From NCBI RefSeq assembly GCF_002067135.1, contig NZ_CP020105.1, forward strand, positions 3,286,001 to 3,350,000: a DNA stretch of 64,000 bases. The letters are read 5' to 3'. Position 1 is the first letter of the stretch. Every line of letters begins with the position of its first letter. Source of the stretch: Spirosoma rigui. GTDB taxonomy: Bacteria; Bacteroidota; Bacteroidia; Cytophagales; Spirosomataceae. This document shows, piece after piece, positions 43,798 through 51,777 of this stretch. The translations under genes were made by a program, and so were the position numbers. The notes below the pieces were generated by a model. It had not been told where the DNA came from, ran no database searches, and was given only the letters and a program-made list of their open reading frames with translations.

Positions 43798-44061
43798 GTT
43801 ACGCAGAGATGCGCGGAGAAAAAAGAGATTCGTTGAGATGAGTTCGCGTAACGACGAATACCATCACGAAGCATTTTTACATGAACGTTGATGAGTAAGC
43901 CCAGCTGGAGCCTCCTGCAATTCATGCAGAAGGCATTCCTGATAGGCAGACTCTGGTAAACCTGGTCCAAGTGCTCTATGTACCTCAATGGCTCTCCCAA
44001 TAACAATAGATGTTAATTGTCCCTCTGAGAATCTCACTTGTCTCTGTGTATCTCTGCGAAC
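43798..44061. repeat. Imperfect inverted repeats flanking the GxxExxY remnant
   Basis: The left end (43798-43819, containing CGCAGAGATGCGCGGAGA) and the reverse complement of the right end (44041-44061, CGCAGAGATACACAGAGA) match at 15 of 18 bases, all differences being transitions. Between them lies only the remnant gene, so the whole segment looks like one inserted unit. Confidence 0.5.
43864..44037 (-). pseudogene. Truncated GxxExxY-protein gene
   Basis: On the minus strand a 57-codon frame (no good ATG; GTG at 44037) reads LTSIVIGRAIEVHRALGPG and then ESAYQECLLHELQEA, which is the N-terminal half of the GxxExxY family (consensus LTxxIIGxAIEVHrxLGPGLLESxYexcLxxEL). It then loses similarity and stops; the conserved Y-K-G and the later acidic half are absent. 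Family members are small proteins often found within repeated insertions. It lies between the two TldD/PmbA copies, inside inverted repeats. Too short to be functional. Confidence 0.8.
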
Positions 44062-44066
44062 TAACG

Positions 44067-45413
44067 CTATACAGCGTCAGACAAGCTCGTAAAGGTGAAG
44101 TCCCTGATTTTCATCGGGGGAATGAGCAGCCCACCGGCCCGCACAGGTTTACCCAGGGCTTCGAGGTTGTTGAGCATGATGACCGGGCTTTCGTTGAACC
44201 GGAAGTTCTTAACGGGAAACTTGATCTGGCCGTTCTCGATGTAAAAAGTCCCGTCGCGGGTGAGACCGGTGTACAACAGCGTTTGCGGATCGACTGCGCG
44301 GATGTACCACAGGCGGGTGACAAGAATTCCTTTGTCAGTGCCCTTGATCAGGTCGGCCAGCGACTGCGTGCCCCCTTCCATGATGATACCGCCCGGCGGA
44401 GGAACCCCCTTTACGCCTTTCTTCTCGGCCCAGAAGCGCGAGTAATACATATTCTTGACAACGCCTTTCTCAATCCAAGTTACTTTTTCCTGGGGACGAC
44501 CGTCGCCACCACCACCGCCGAACCGGCCACCGCCCCCACCAAAGGGGCTCAGCGGCAGCTCGGGGTTCATCGGGTCACTGTAGATCGTGACGCGTTCATC
44601 GAAGAGTTTCTCGCCCAGGCGCGTGCCACCTCCTTTCTTGCTCAGAAACGACCGGCCTTCGTCGGCGTTGCGGGCGTCCATACTGCCCATCATGTTACGC
44701 AGTAGTTCGACGGATGCTGTGGGCTCCAGAATTACGGTGTACTTACCCGGCTCCAGCGCCCGCGCCGACGAAGACGCCAGGGCTTTCTGCATGGCGACTT
44801 CAGTAGCCGCTTTAGTGCTGAGCTTGCTCACATCGTTGACGTCGCGGGCGGCATAACCCGACCCCAGCCCGTCGGCAGTGCGAACGGTGATGGAGAAGTC
44901 GACACCCGTAGTACGGTTGTAGCCGAACAAACCTTTGCTGTTACCGATGGCCGAGAACCCCGTAGTATCTTCCATATAACCCGCTGCGGTCAGGTTTTTC
45001 TGGCGGCAGGGCTCAAGGCTGTCGAGCGTCGCTTTCGCCCGGAAGTCAGGCGTAATTTTGTCGGTGCTGTCAGCGAAGGTATTGGTCTTCAGGTAGGTCT
45101 GAGGTCCGAGCATGGGAACGTACTCGGGGTTTTCGGGCGCCAGCCGCGCAATTTCTTCCGCCCGACGAACGGTTTTTTCGAGCGATGCATCGTCAAACTC
45201 GTTGATGGTAGCCGTTCCCGATTTTTTGCCGAAGACGGCAGTCACGCCCAGCGAGAGGTTGCTGGTTTCGCCCGATGTCGAAACGGAGTTACGGGCGTAG
45301 CGGATGTTGCCGGTACGGTCGCCGGACAGGCTCACGGAGGTTTCGTCGGCCTTGGCGTAACCTAAAACCTTGTCGATGATTTTCTTTGCTTCCTGCTCTG
45401 TTAGTATGGCCAT
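44067..45413 (-). CDS. TldE/PmbA-like protein, copy 2
   Basis: A 448-residue paralogue of the PmbA-like protein at 40773, matching almost throughout (ENPEYVPMLGPQTYLKTNTF, EPGKYTVILEPTASVELL, FTFTSLSDAV). It also lacks HExxxH. Where copy 1 reads APWSGDGRPQEK, this copy has a glycine-rich insertion SPFGGGGGRFGGGGGDGRPQ at about residues 295-315. Start ATG at 45413 (MAILTEQEAKK); the frame is open further up without similarity. Unlike copy 1 it lies 175 bases from its TldD partner. Confidence 0.9.
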   Translation of the reverse strand: MAILTEQEAKKIIDKVLGYAKADETSVSLSGDRTGNIRYARNSVSTSGETSNLSLGVTAVFGKKSGTATINEFDDASLEKTVRRAEEIARLAPENPEYVPMLGPQTYLKTNTFADSTDKITPDFRAKATLDSLEPCRQKNLTAAGYMEDTTGFSAIGNSKGLFGYNRTTGVDFSITVRTADGLGSGYAARDVNDVSKLSTKAATEVAMQKALASSSARALEPGKYTVILEPTASVELLRNMMGSMDARNADEGRSFLSKKGGGTRLGEKLFDERVTIYSDPMNPELPLSPFGGGGGRFGGGGGDGRPQEKVTWIEKGVVKNMYYSRFWAEKKGVKGVPPPGGIIMEGGTQSLADLIKGTDKGILVTRLWYIRAVDPQTLLYTGLTRDGTFYIENGQIKFPVKNFRFNESPVIMLNNLEALGKPVRAGGLLIPPMKIRDFTFTSLSDAV

Positions 45414-45588
45414 AAAATAGCGTTTGTTGGCGTTGACCTGGCCCGGAGTCGGGTTAGACTCTGGCCGTGGTCGACGAAGTAAGTTGTTAACCCCGCCCGT
45501 GCCGTTCGGCACACCGGTCGTAGACGCTGAACCCCGTTATGGCTCAACCACGTCCGGAGTTCCGGTGAAACACGGGCACGGTCTCTGA

Positions 45589-47232
45589 TTAGATTTTCCG
45601 GGCGGTATTAATCACGTTGACGCCGTTGAAGCGGGTCGTGGCGCTGCCGTGTGAGACGGCACTTACCTGGCTGGGCTGCCCTTTACCGTCGAAGAACGAG
45701 CCGAACGTGCGGTAGTCGTCTTTGTCGCACAGCTGGGCGCAGGAGTTCCAGAATTCCTGCGTGTTTGACTGGTACGCGACGTCATCGAGCATTCCGGTGA
45801 TTTCGCCGTTCTTGATCTCGTAAAACAGCTGGCCGCCGAACTGGAAGTTGTAGCGCTGCTGGTCGATGGAGTAGGAGCCGCGGCCAATGATGTAGATGCC
45901 CTTTTCAACTCCCTTGATCATGTCAAGGACGGAGCGTTTTTCGGCCCCTGGTTTGAGCGATACGTTTGGCATGCGCTGGAACTGGACCGAGTTCCAGTTA
46001 TCGGCATAACAGCAGCCATTAGAGGCTTTTTCGCCGAGGATATGCACCTGATCGCGAATGGCCTGGTAATTGACCAGCACACCATCCTTGATGAGATCCC
46101 ACTCTTTGCAGGGAACTCCCTCGTCGTCGTAGCCAACGGTGCCCAGGGTATGGGGCTGCGTTTTATCGGCCACGATGTTGACCAGCGGGCTGCCGTATTT
46201 GAACGACTTGGTTTTCCACTTGTCGAGCGTAGCAAAGCTGGTGCCGGCATAGTTGGCTTCGTAGCCCAGTACGCGGTCGAGTTCGGTGGGGTGCCCCACC
46301 GATTCGTGGATCGTCAGGCCGAGGTGGTTGGGGTCCAGCACGAGGTCATACTTTCCCGGCTGCACTGTTTTGGCCGTTATTTTTTCTTTCACCTGTTTGG
46401 CGGCCAGCGTCGCATCTTCGACCATGTCGTAGGAGTTACGGTAGCCTACCAGCCCGTTGGGCCCGGGAATCTTTTCGGTAGCCAACCCATCAAGGTACTC
46501 ATAGCCCATTCCCATCGGCGACGAGATGGCGTCGCGGGTTTTGAACTTGCCCGTTGCGCGGTCAACCGCCGAAACGGTAAACGTTGGCCAGACCCGGTGA
46601 ATGTCCTGATCGATGTAGGAGCCATCGGTGGAGGCAAAGTACTTTTGTTCGTTCACAAAGAACAGGTTCGACGTGACGAAGGCCGCCCCATTCTGCATGG
46701 CCTGGTTGTTGACGTTCATCAACAGGTCGACTTTCTGCTGAACCGGGATCTCGAACGCATTTTTTTTGATTGGCGTTTTCCAGGTCACTTCCCCAACGCC
46801 TTTTTGCGGAGCCAGTACGACGGGTTCGGTCTGTACTTTGGCATTCGCTTTGGCGATGGCCACGGCGGTTTCGGCGCATTTGGCAATGGCGTCGGGCGTC
46901 ACATCACTTGTTGCGGCAAAGCCCCAGGTACCATTGACGATCACCCGAATACCGATACCGTACGACTCCGCATTGACGATGTTCTGTACTTTCTGCTCGC
47001 GGGTGAACATGTACTGCTGCAGGTAGCGGCCAATCCGAACATCGGTGTAGGTGGCACCTTTTGATTTAGCCGTGTTCAGGGCTACATCGGCCAGCCGCTT
47101 CTTGGTTGCTGTGTCAACCCCGGTTTCCAGTAAAAACTCGGCAGGAACCTGGTTCCCGAAAACAGGAATGGAAGACGTTAACAACCCGCCCACGCCCAGG
47201 CCAGATAACTGGATGAAATCTCGTCTATTCAT
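45589..47232 (-). CDS. TldD-like zinc metalloprotease with Tat signal, copy 2
   Basis: A 547-residue paralogue of the TldD-like protein at 42133. It carries the same twin-arginine start (MNRRDFIQLSGLGVGGLL), the zinc motif LTIHESVGHPTELDRVLGYE near residue 300 and the same C-terminus (RFNGVNVINTARKI). The two copies agree in most positions by eye, so the TldD-PmbA pair was duplicated in tandem and has since diverged moderately. Transcription would run from this gene through the second PmbA copy. Confidence 0.9.
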   Translation of the reverse strand: MNRRDFIQLSGLGVGGLLTSSIPVFGNQVPAEFLLETGVDTATKKRLADVALNTAKSKGATYTDVRIGRYLQQYMFTREQKVQNIVNAESYGIGIRVIVNGTWGFAATSDVTPDAIAKCAETAVAIAKANAKVQTEPVVLAPQKGVGEVTWKTPIKKNAFEIPVQQKVDLLMNVNNQAMQNGAAFVTSNLFFVNEQKYFASTDGSYIDQDIHRVWPTFTVSAVDRATGKFKTRDAISSPMGMGYEYLDGLATEKIPGPNGLVGYRNSYDMVEDATLAAKQVKEKITAKTVQPGKYDLVLDPNHLGLTIHESVGHPTELDRVLGYEANYAGTSFATLDKWKTKSFKYGSPLVNIVADKTQPHTLGTVGYDDEGVPCKEWDLIKDGVLVNYQAIRDQVHILGEKASNGCCYADNWNSVQFQRMPNVSLKPGAEKRSVLDMIKGVEKGIYIIGRGSYSIDQQRYNFQFGGQLFYEIKNGEITGMLDDVAYQSNTQEFWNSCAQLCDKDDYRTFGSFFDGKGQPSQVSAVSHGSATTRFNGVNVINTARKI

Positions 47233-47384
47233 GCAGGATTAGTAAGCGTAGATGACCTACGCGTTGATGAGTGATACGTATTGTTCTGGGTCAGAAAACG
47301 CGAATATGGTTAAAAAAGGCCATTTGACTTATACTGGTTTTTGATTTTGTGACGAATGGTAAATGCCAGATTTGAGCGTATTGC

Positions 47385-47413
47385 CCAATACTATTCTGAT
47401 AACGGTATATTTG
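47385..47413 (+). promoter_or_regulatory. Orphan plus-strand promoter-like site
   Basis: TTG (47385-47387), an 18-base spacer and TATATTTG (47406-47413) match the phylum consensus, but the next plus-strand gene starts 3.4 kb away. A transcript would begin with the hairpin at 47431-47467 and run antisense to the lipase-like gene. Confidence 0.4.
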
Positions 47414-47430
47414 ACAGTATATTAACAGAA

Positions 47431-47467
47431 AAACGACGCTTATTCATATGTTGAACAAACGTCGTTT
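47431..47467 (-). terminator. Terminator of the lipase-like gene
   Basis: An 8-bp stem (47431-47438 with 47460-47467) with an additional partly paired interior is followed on the minus strand by a T-rich run (TTTTTCTG). It is about 110 bases past the lipase-like stop. Confidence 0.6.
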
Positions 47468-47578
47468 ATAGTGCAGTTGGAAAGCTATACCTTCTGGCAG
47501 CCGGTATCGGTTCTGTCCCGTGTCTGGCGGAGGCAATGGTAAACAGCCGGTCCGGTACTACCCCGGATCAGAACAAGG

Positions 47579-48760
47579 CTACTGGTTGCGGAGTTGCTCG
47601 AACCAGCTCAAGGATCGGTTCATGAACACAACTTCGGTAGGAACATGCCCGCCGGTTTTGATTGGTACCAGATTGAGGTTCCTCGAACCCCGTTGCCGCA
47701 TGGCACTGTATGTTTGCTGCGATGTCAAAAAAGGAACGATCTCGTCTTCCTGGCTATGAATAAATTGAGTTGCGGTCGGCGTCGACCAGTCGGTCAGGTC
47801 ATTGTCATCCAGGGCCTGTGAGAAGGCCGAGGCCGGGTTGCGAACGTCGGCCAGAAACTCATCTGTACAGATCTGGTCAAAACTAAGCAGAATGGTCCGG
47901 GCGTTGTCGAGCGACTGCGTGATCAGTTCGGCATACGGTGCTTTGAAAAAATAACTGATTGGCTTGTTGAGGCTGTAGATCCGGTTATAGCTGAGCGTTT
48001 GCCAGGCATAGATCTGATTGGCTACCCCGCCGGCTGTTGTATTCTGGGTAACGTACCGGAAAAAAGCGGGCATGGCATAGGGCCCGGCTCCGCAACTTGA
48101 ACCGGCCAGTTTGAGACTGGACCCGTAATTTCTTTCGATCAGTTTTTGGGTCGACAGGGTAGCATAGCCTCCTTCAGAGTAGCCGGCCAGAAAAATCTGG
48201 TCGTTCCAGCTAATTTGCTGCTGGGCCAGGTACGCTTTGGTGGCTAATAGCATATCGATGGTTGCCTGCGCCAGCGATTGCTCGTGTTCATAGTTGTGGG
48301 GCGTGGTGCTGGCGTCGCCGTACCCAACGTAGTCCGGACTGGTAACGATATAACCGTTCGTGGCAAAGTAGAGCTGGTAGGAAAAGCTGGCCGATCCGTA
48401 GTTGTAGCCCGTTGGAATTTCGGCATTGGAGAATGCTGTTGGGTGCTGAAAGCTGAGCAGGGGGTAAGGCTTGTGGGTGGCTGCCTGCTCAGGAAGAAAA
48501 ATAACGCCCGATGCCGTGATGGGTGAACCATCTTTGAGGGTTGTGCGGTAGGAGATCCGGGTAACACTGACCTTGTAGTCGGCTGGCTGATAAACCAGGG
48601 AGTCACTGCTTGAATCAACTAACTGGAGCGCCTTATTGTCATAGCTGGCCAGTTGAACGGCACTGAGCAATACGGGAGCGGGTGGGACTTTGTCTGGACT
48701 ACAGGTGATGCAGCAATAAGCAATAAGAACCAGAACTGTACTTCGTAAACGGTGGAACAT
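47579..48760 (-). CDS. Lipoprotein with secretory-lipase-like alpha/beta hydrolase fold
   Basis: A 393-residue exported hydrolase. The N-terminus (STVLVLIAYCCITCS) carries a lipoprotein-type cysteine, and the mature domain shows the alpha/beta-hydrolase features of secretory lipases: a strand GYIVTSPDYVGYGDAS, the nucleophile elbow AGYSEGGYAT and late Asp (QEDEIVPFL) and His (KTGGHVP) candidates. It would hydrolyse esters or lipids at the cell surface. Start ATG at 48760. It appears to be monocistronic; the upstream gene is separated by a hairpin. Confidence 0.8.
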   Translation of the reverse strand: MFHRLRSTVLVLIAYCCITCSPDKVPPAPVLLSAVQLASYDNKALQLVDSSSDSLVYQPADYKVSVTRISYRTTLKDGSPITASGVIFLPEQAATHKPYPLLSFQHPTAFSNAEIPTGYNYGSASFSYQLYFATNGYIVTSPDYVGYGDASTTPHNYEHEQSLAQATIDMLLATKAYLAQQQISWNDQIFLAGYSEGGYATLSTQKLIERNYGSSLKLAGSSCGAGPYAMPAFFRYVTQNTTAGGVANQIYAWQTLSYNRIYSLNKPISYFFKAPYAELITQSLDNARTILLSFDQICTDEFLADVRNPASAFSQALDDNDLTDWSTPTATQFIHSQEDEIVPFLTSQQTYSAMRQRGSRNLNLVPIKTGGHVPTEVVFMNRSLSWFEQLRNQ

Positions 48761-48822
48761 TACTACGGGTGAAGAGGCTATTCTGTTGACGATGGCAACG
48801 GACTGAAGTCACCAAACAACCG

Positions 48823-48852
48823 GACCGCAACGCTATGGTGGGCGTTGCGGTC
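48823..48852 (-). terminator. Terminator of the ATP-grasp gene
   Basis: An 11-bp perfect stem (48823-48833 with 48842-48852) with an 8-base loop lies 21 bases past the ATP-grasp gene stop on the minus strand. Confidence 0.6.
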
Positions 48853-48873
48853 AGATGGGTAAATGAGTGGTAA

Positions 48874-49929
48874 CTACTTTTTGCTTTTTTTAGGTTTCTC
48901 GTCGCTGGCTTCGGCTTTGGGGGCTTTTTTGGCCTTCGGCTTTTCGCTGGCCGCTGCCTGAACCGGAGTTGCTGGTGCGACCGGGCCCTGCACCGAGTTG
49001 CGGACGAACGTACCCCAGGTCAGGTTATCCTTTCCGGCCTGTACGTTCTTCGCCCGGTCAATGGCCATCGTTGCCGCAGCTTCCACCACCCAGTCGAAGT
49101 TGGCCTGGCCTACCGAATGCACGTCGGCATCGGGAGCGGGATTGCAGAAATCGATCGCGATGGGGATACCGTCCCGCACGGCAAATTCGACCGTATTGAA
49201 ATCATAGCCAAGGCCTTCGTTTAGTTTCAATACGTAGTCCTTGATCGTTGCCAGCAGTTTTTTACCCGCATCGCCGGTTACTTTCAGTTCGGATGCATAG
49301 CGGAGGTGGTGGGGATTGCGGGGTTCGTAGGGCATGATGAGCACCTCTTTCCCGCCAATGCAGTAGCAGCGCACATAGTCGGTGAACTCGATCGCTTCCT
49401 GGTACAGCATAACCAGTTGCCCCGTTTCGTCATAGGCCCGGAACATCTGTTCCGGATTGTCGACTTTATAGACGCTTTTCCAGCCACCACCCGCGTGGGG
49501 CTTCATAAACGCCGGGAAACCAATGTGGTTGAAAATGCCGTCCCAGTTCATGTGGCCCAGGTTCCGGAACGAGTTGTGGTTCGTATCGTCGGGGCGCTCT
49601 TTGGAGGGCAACAAAATTGTTTTAGGTACGGGTACCCCGAGCTGAACGGCCAGCGCGTTGTTGAAAAACTTTTCGTCGGCGCTCCACCAGAAGGGGTTAT
49701 TGATGACGGCGGTACCCGTCAGGGCTGCGTTTTTCAGGTACGCTTTGTAGAAAGGGACGTCCTGTGAAATCCGGTCGATGATCACGGCGTAATCCGTAGG
49801 AACGCTTTGTTCTACCTGATCAATGTGAACAAACTCGGCTTTAAAGTCGCTCTGTTTCTCGTTGACGCGATCAACGAATGCCTGGGGAAAGGTGTTTTCC
49901 TGTCCAAAAAGAATGCCTATTTTTTTCAT
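48874..49929 (-). CDS. RimK-like ATP-grasp ligase
   Basis: A 351-residue ATP-grasp protein predicted to join a carboxylate to an amine using ATP. Seen are a preATP domain (MKKIGILFGQENTFPQAFV), the ATP-lysine strand GFPAFMKPHAGGGWKSVYKV, and Mg-binding residues in the DFNTVEFAVRDGIPIAIDFCNPAPD segment. The last 45 residues form a Lys/Ala/Glu-rich disordered tail (EKPKAKKAPKAEASDEKP). The gene follows an esterase-family gene by 113 bases on the same strand; the two could act on one product, for example a peptide or amide (inference). The substrates are unknown. Confidence 0.8.
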   Translation of the reverse strand: MKKIGILFGQENTFPQAFVDRVNEKQSDFKAEFVHIDQVEQSVPTDYAVIIDRISQDVPFYKAYLKNAALTGTAVINNPFWWSADEKFFNNALAVQLGVPVPKTILLPSKERPDDTNHNSFRNLGHMNWDGIFNHIGFPAFMKPHAGGGWKSVYKVDNPEQMFRAYDETGQLVMLYQEAIEFTDYVRCYCIGGKEVLIMPYEPRNPHHLRYASELKVTGDAGKKLLATIKDYVLKLNEGLGYDFNTVEFAVRDGIPIAIDFCNPAPDADVHSVGQANFDWVVEAAATMAIDRAKNVQAGKDNLTWGTFVRNSVQGPVAPATPVQAAASEKPKAKKAPKAEASDEKPKKSKK

Positions 49930-49949
49930 ACCAGAGTAACGCGGACATC

Positions 49950-49987
49950 CTGCCCGCCGGGGTTGATGGTTGGTTTGGTGCGGGCAG
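49950..49987 (-). terminator. Hairpin between esterase and ATP-grasp genes
   Basis: An 8-bp GC-rich stem (49950-49957 with 49980-49987) with a 22-base loop follows the esterase stop on the minus strand. Weak as a terminator. Confidence 0.35.
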
Positions 49988-50042
49988 TTCAGCCAACGGG
50001 GATTGAAAAATTAGTCCGGATAGGGACGGTTTGAGCTACGGA

Positions 50043-50747
50043 TTAAATCATGCTCAGGTAGCGCGGAAACTGGTCTTTCCATACCGGCCAGTCGTGGTCG
50101 CCCCAGGGCGTTACGTCGAGCTGGTGCCGAATACCCTTCCGGTTGAGAATATCGGACATCTGGAAATTGCTGCCCTTGCAGAAATCGTATTCCGACGTGC
50201 CAAGCACGATGTTCATCCGGTGAAACTCGTCGTTTTGTGCGCCCGGCATGAAGTCGGGTGGGTTGTTGAAGTAGACGTTGTCGTCGTAATAATTTCCCAG
50301 AAACGACCGAATATTGAAGGCCGCGCCCATGGTGAACAGGTGACCTACCTGCTCCGGGTGCCGGAAGGCAAAATTAAGAGCATGGTAGCCGCCGAAAGAG
50401 GCACCACCCACGCCTATCTTCTGCACGTTGCACTCGCGTTGAATGCCCGGCACCAGCTCTTCATGCAGAAATTTGTCGTACAAAACGTGGTTCCAGATCC
50501 GGGCACCGGGGTGCAGGTGCTTGGCATATAAACTGTCCTTATCGATGCTGCCAACGCAGTAAAGTTTTACTTTTCCCGTTTCCACAAACCAGCGGGCCGT
50601 TTCGGTAAAGCCGAAATTCCGGTATTCATAGAACTGCCCCATCGACGTTGGGAACAGCACCACCGGGTACCCCCAGTTTCCGTAAACCAGCATCTCGATG
50701 TCTCGCCCGAGGTGGTGCGAATACCAGGTTCTGTAGTCTTCCTGCAC
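50043..50747 (-). CDS. Esterase D/PF00756-type alpha/beta hydrolase
   Basis: A 234-residue cytoplasmic esterase-fold protein. The nucleophile elbow is GVGGASFGGYHALN (about residue 120) and the late histidine is in DVTPWGDHDWPVW. It resembles short stand-alone esterase-family proteins adjacent to RimK-like ATP-grasp genes. The start chosen is a GTG at 50747 (MQEDYRTWYSHHLGRDIE), since the reading frame upstream to 50813 has no ATG and no family resemblance. It is divergent from a second esterase gene at 50859. Confidence 0.78.
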   Translation of the reverse strand: MQEDYRTWYSHHLGRDIEMLVYGNWGYPVVLFPTSMGQFYEYRNFGFTETARWFVETGKVKLYCVGSIDKDSLYAKHLHPGARIWNHVLYDKFLHEELVPGIQRECNVQKIGVGGASFGGYHALNFAFRHPEQVGHLFTMGAAFNIRSFLGNYYDDNVYFNNPPDFMPGAQNDEFHRMNIVLGTSEYDFCKGSNFQMSDILNRKGIRHQLDVTPWGDHDWPVWKDQFPRYLSMI

Positions 50748-50858
50748 AGTAATGAGTTGATGAGTACTCGATGAAATTCGGTCGAAATTAGCGTAAAGCG
50801 GTAGAACCCACAACTATCAGCGAACGATGGCCCGAAAAAAACGCCTACTTTTGAGGCT

Positions 50859-51752
50859 GTGATACCTTTTTTTTTGATCGTTTCTGTGCTTATGGCTGAA
50901 CCCGTACCGGCCCCAATTCACGTAGAATCCCTTTCTGTAACGGTTCGGCGCGACGACTCGCTCTATTCGGTCCCGTTGACCCGAACGGTGCGGCTGGATG
51001 TTGTGCTGCCCCCCGCTTACGACGCATCCGGTACGGCCAAACCCCTGCCGGTGCTCTACCTGAACGATGGCCAGGATCTGCCGCGACTGCACATGACTGC
51101 GGTACTTGATTCGCTCTACCAGCAGCAGGCGATCCGCCCCTTTGTGCTGGTCGCAATCCACGCCGGCGACCGGATTCAGGAATACGGCACGGGAGCCACG
51201 GCCGATTATTTGGGACGCGGGAGCAAGGCTGGGTTGTACACCGATTTCGTGCTGACGGAGCTGTTACCGTATATCGGCAGCCATTACCGCGTAAGCCAGA
51301 AGCCGGAGGATACCGCCTTTGCCGGATTCTCGCTGGGGGGGCTGTCGGCTTTCGATATTGTTTTTCATCATCCCGACCGGTTTTCGCGGGCGGGTGCTTT
51401 TTCGGGCTCGTTCTGGTGGCGTAGCAAAAGCACCGAAGCAGGCTACCGCGACGAGACTGACCGGATCATGCACGATCTGGTCCGGAAAGGATCGTATCAC
51501 AAAAACCTGAAATTCTGGCTTGAAGCCGGAACCGACGACGAAACCAGCGACCGCAACAACAACGGCATTATCGATGCTATCGACGATACTACCGACCTGA
51601 TCGATGAACTGGTTAAAAAAGGCTACCGGTATCAGCAACAGAACCCGGCGTCCGACATTCGGTATGTGGAAGTGCCGGGGGGGCAGCATAATCAGGAAAC
51701 GTGGAGCGCCGTCATGCCTGATTTTCTGATATGGGTATTTCCAAATAAATGA
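50859..51752 (+). CDS. Exported esterase, alpha/beta hydrolase
   Basis: A 297-residue esterase-D-type protein with a short signal peptide (MIPFFLIVSVLMAEP; GTG start). The fold markers are VLYLNDGQDL, the nucleophile elbow AFAGFSLGGLSAFD, WRSKSTEAGYRDE and the histidine in VEVPGGQHNQETW. A calcium-binding-like run DRNNNGIIDAIDD lies near residue 230. TACTTTTG at 50846-50853 could be a -7 element, but it would make the mRNA leaderless, so either a downstream start or an unseen promoter is possible. Predicted to cleave esters of polysaccharide or siderophore substrates. Confidence 0.82.
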   Translation: MIPFFLIVSVLMAEPVPAPIHVESLSVTVRRDDSLYSVPLTRTVRLDVVLPPAYDASGTAKPLPVLYLNDGQDLPRLHMTAVLDSLYQQQAIRPFVLVAIHAGDRIQEYGTGATADYLGRGSKAGLYTDFVLTELLPYIGSHYRVSQKPEDTAFAGFSLGGLSAFDIVFHHPDRFSRAGAFSGSFWWRSKSTEAGYRDETDRIMHDLVRKGSYHKNLKFWLEAGTDDETSDRNNNGIIDAIDDTTDLIDELVKKGYRYQQQNPASDIRYVEVPGGQHNQETWSAVMPDFLIWVFPNK

Positions 51753-51777
51753 GTGCTTCCGTATTCATTCTGTGCGC

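Larger units (their letters stand above)
47233..47578. other. A+T-rich interval upstream of tldD copy 2
   Basis: No gene seen. It contains a hairpin that fits termination of the lipase-like gene (47431-47467) and a plus-strand promoter-like site at 47385-47413 with no gene downstream on that strand. No exact promoter for the TldD gene was found. Confidence 0.5.

Noticed and set aside
43770..44006. A 78-codon minus-strand frame between the TldD/PmbA copies
   Set aside because: It is in another frame from the recognisable GxxExxY sequence and has no natural composition; the remnant at 43864-44037 explains the region better.
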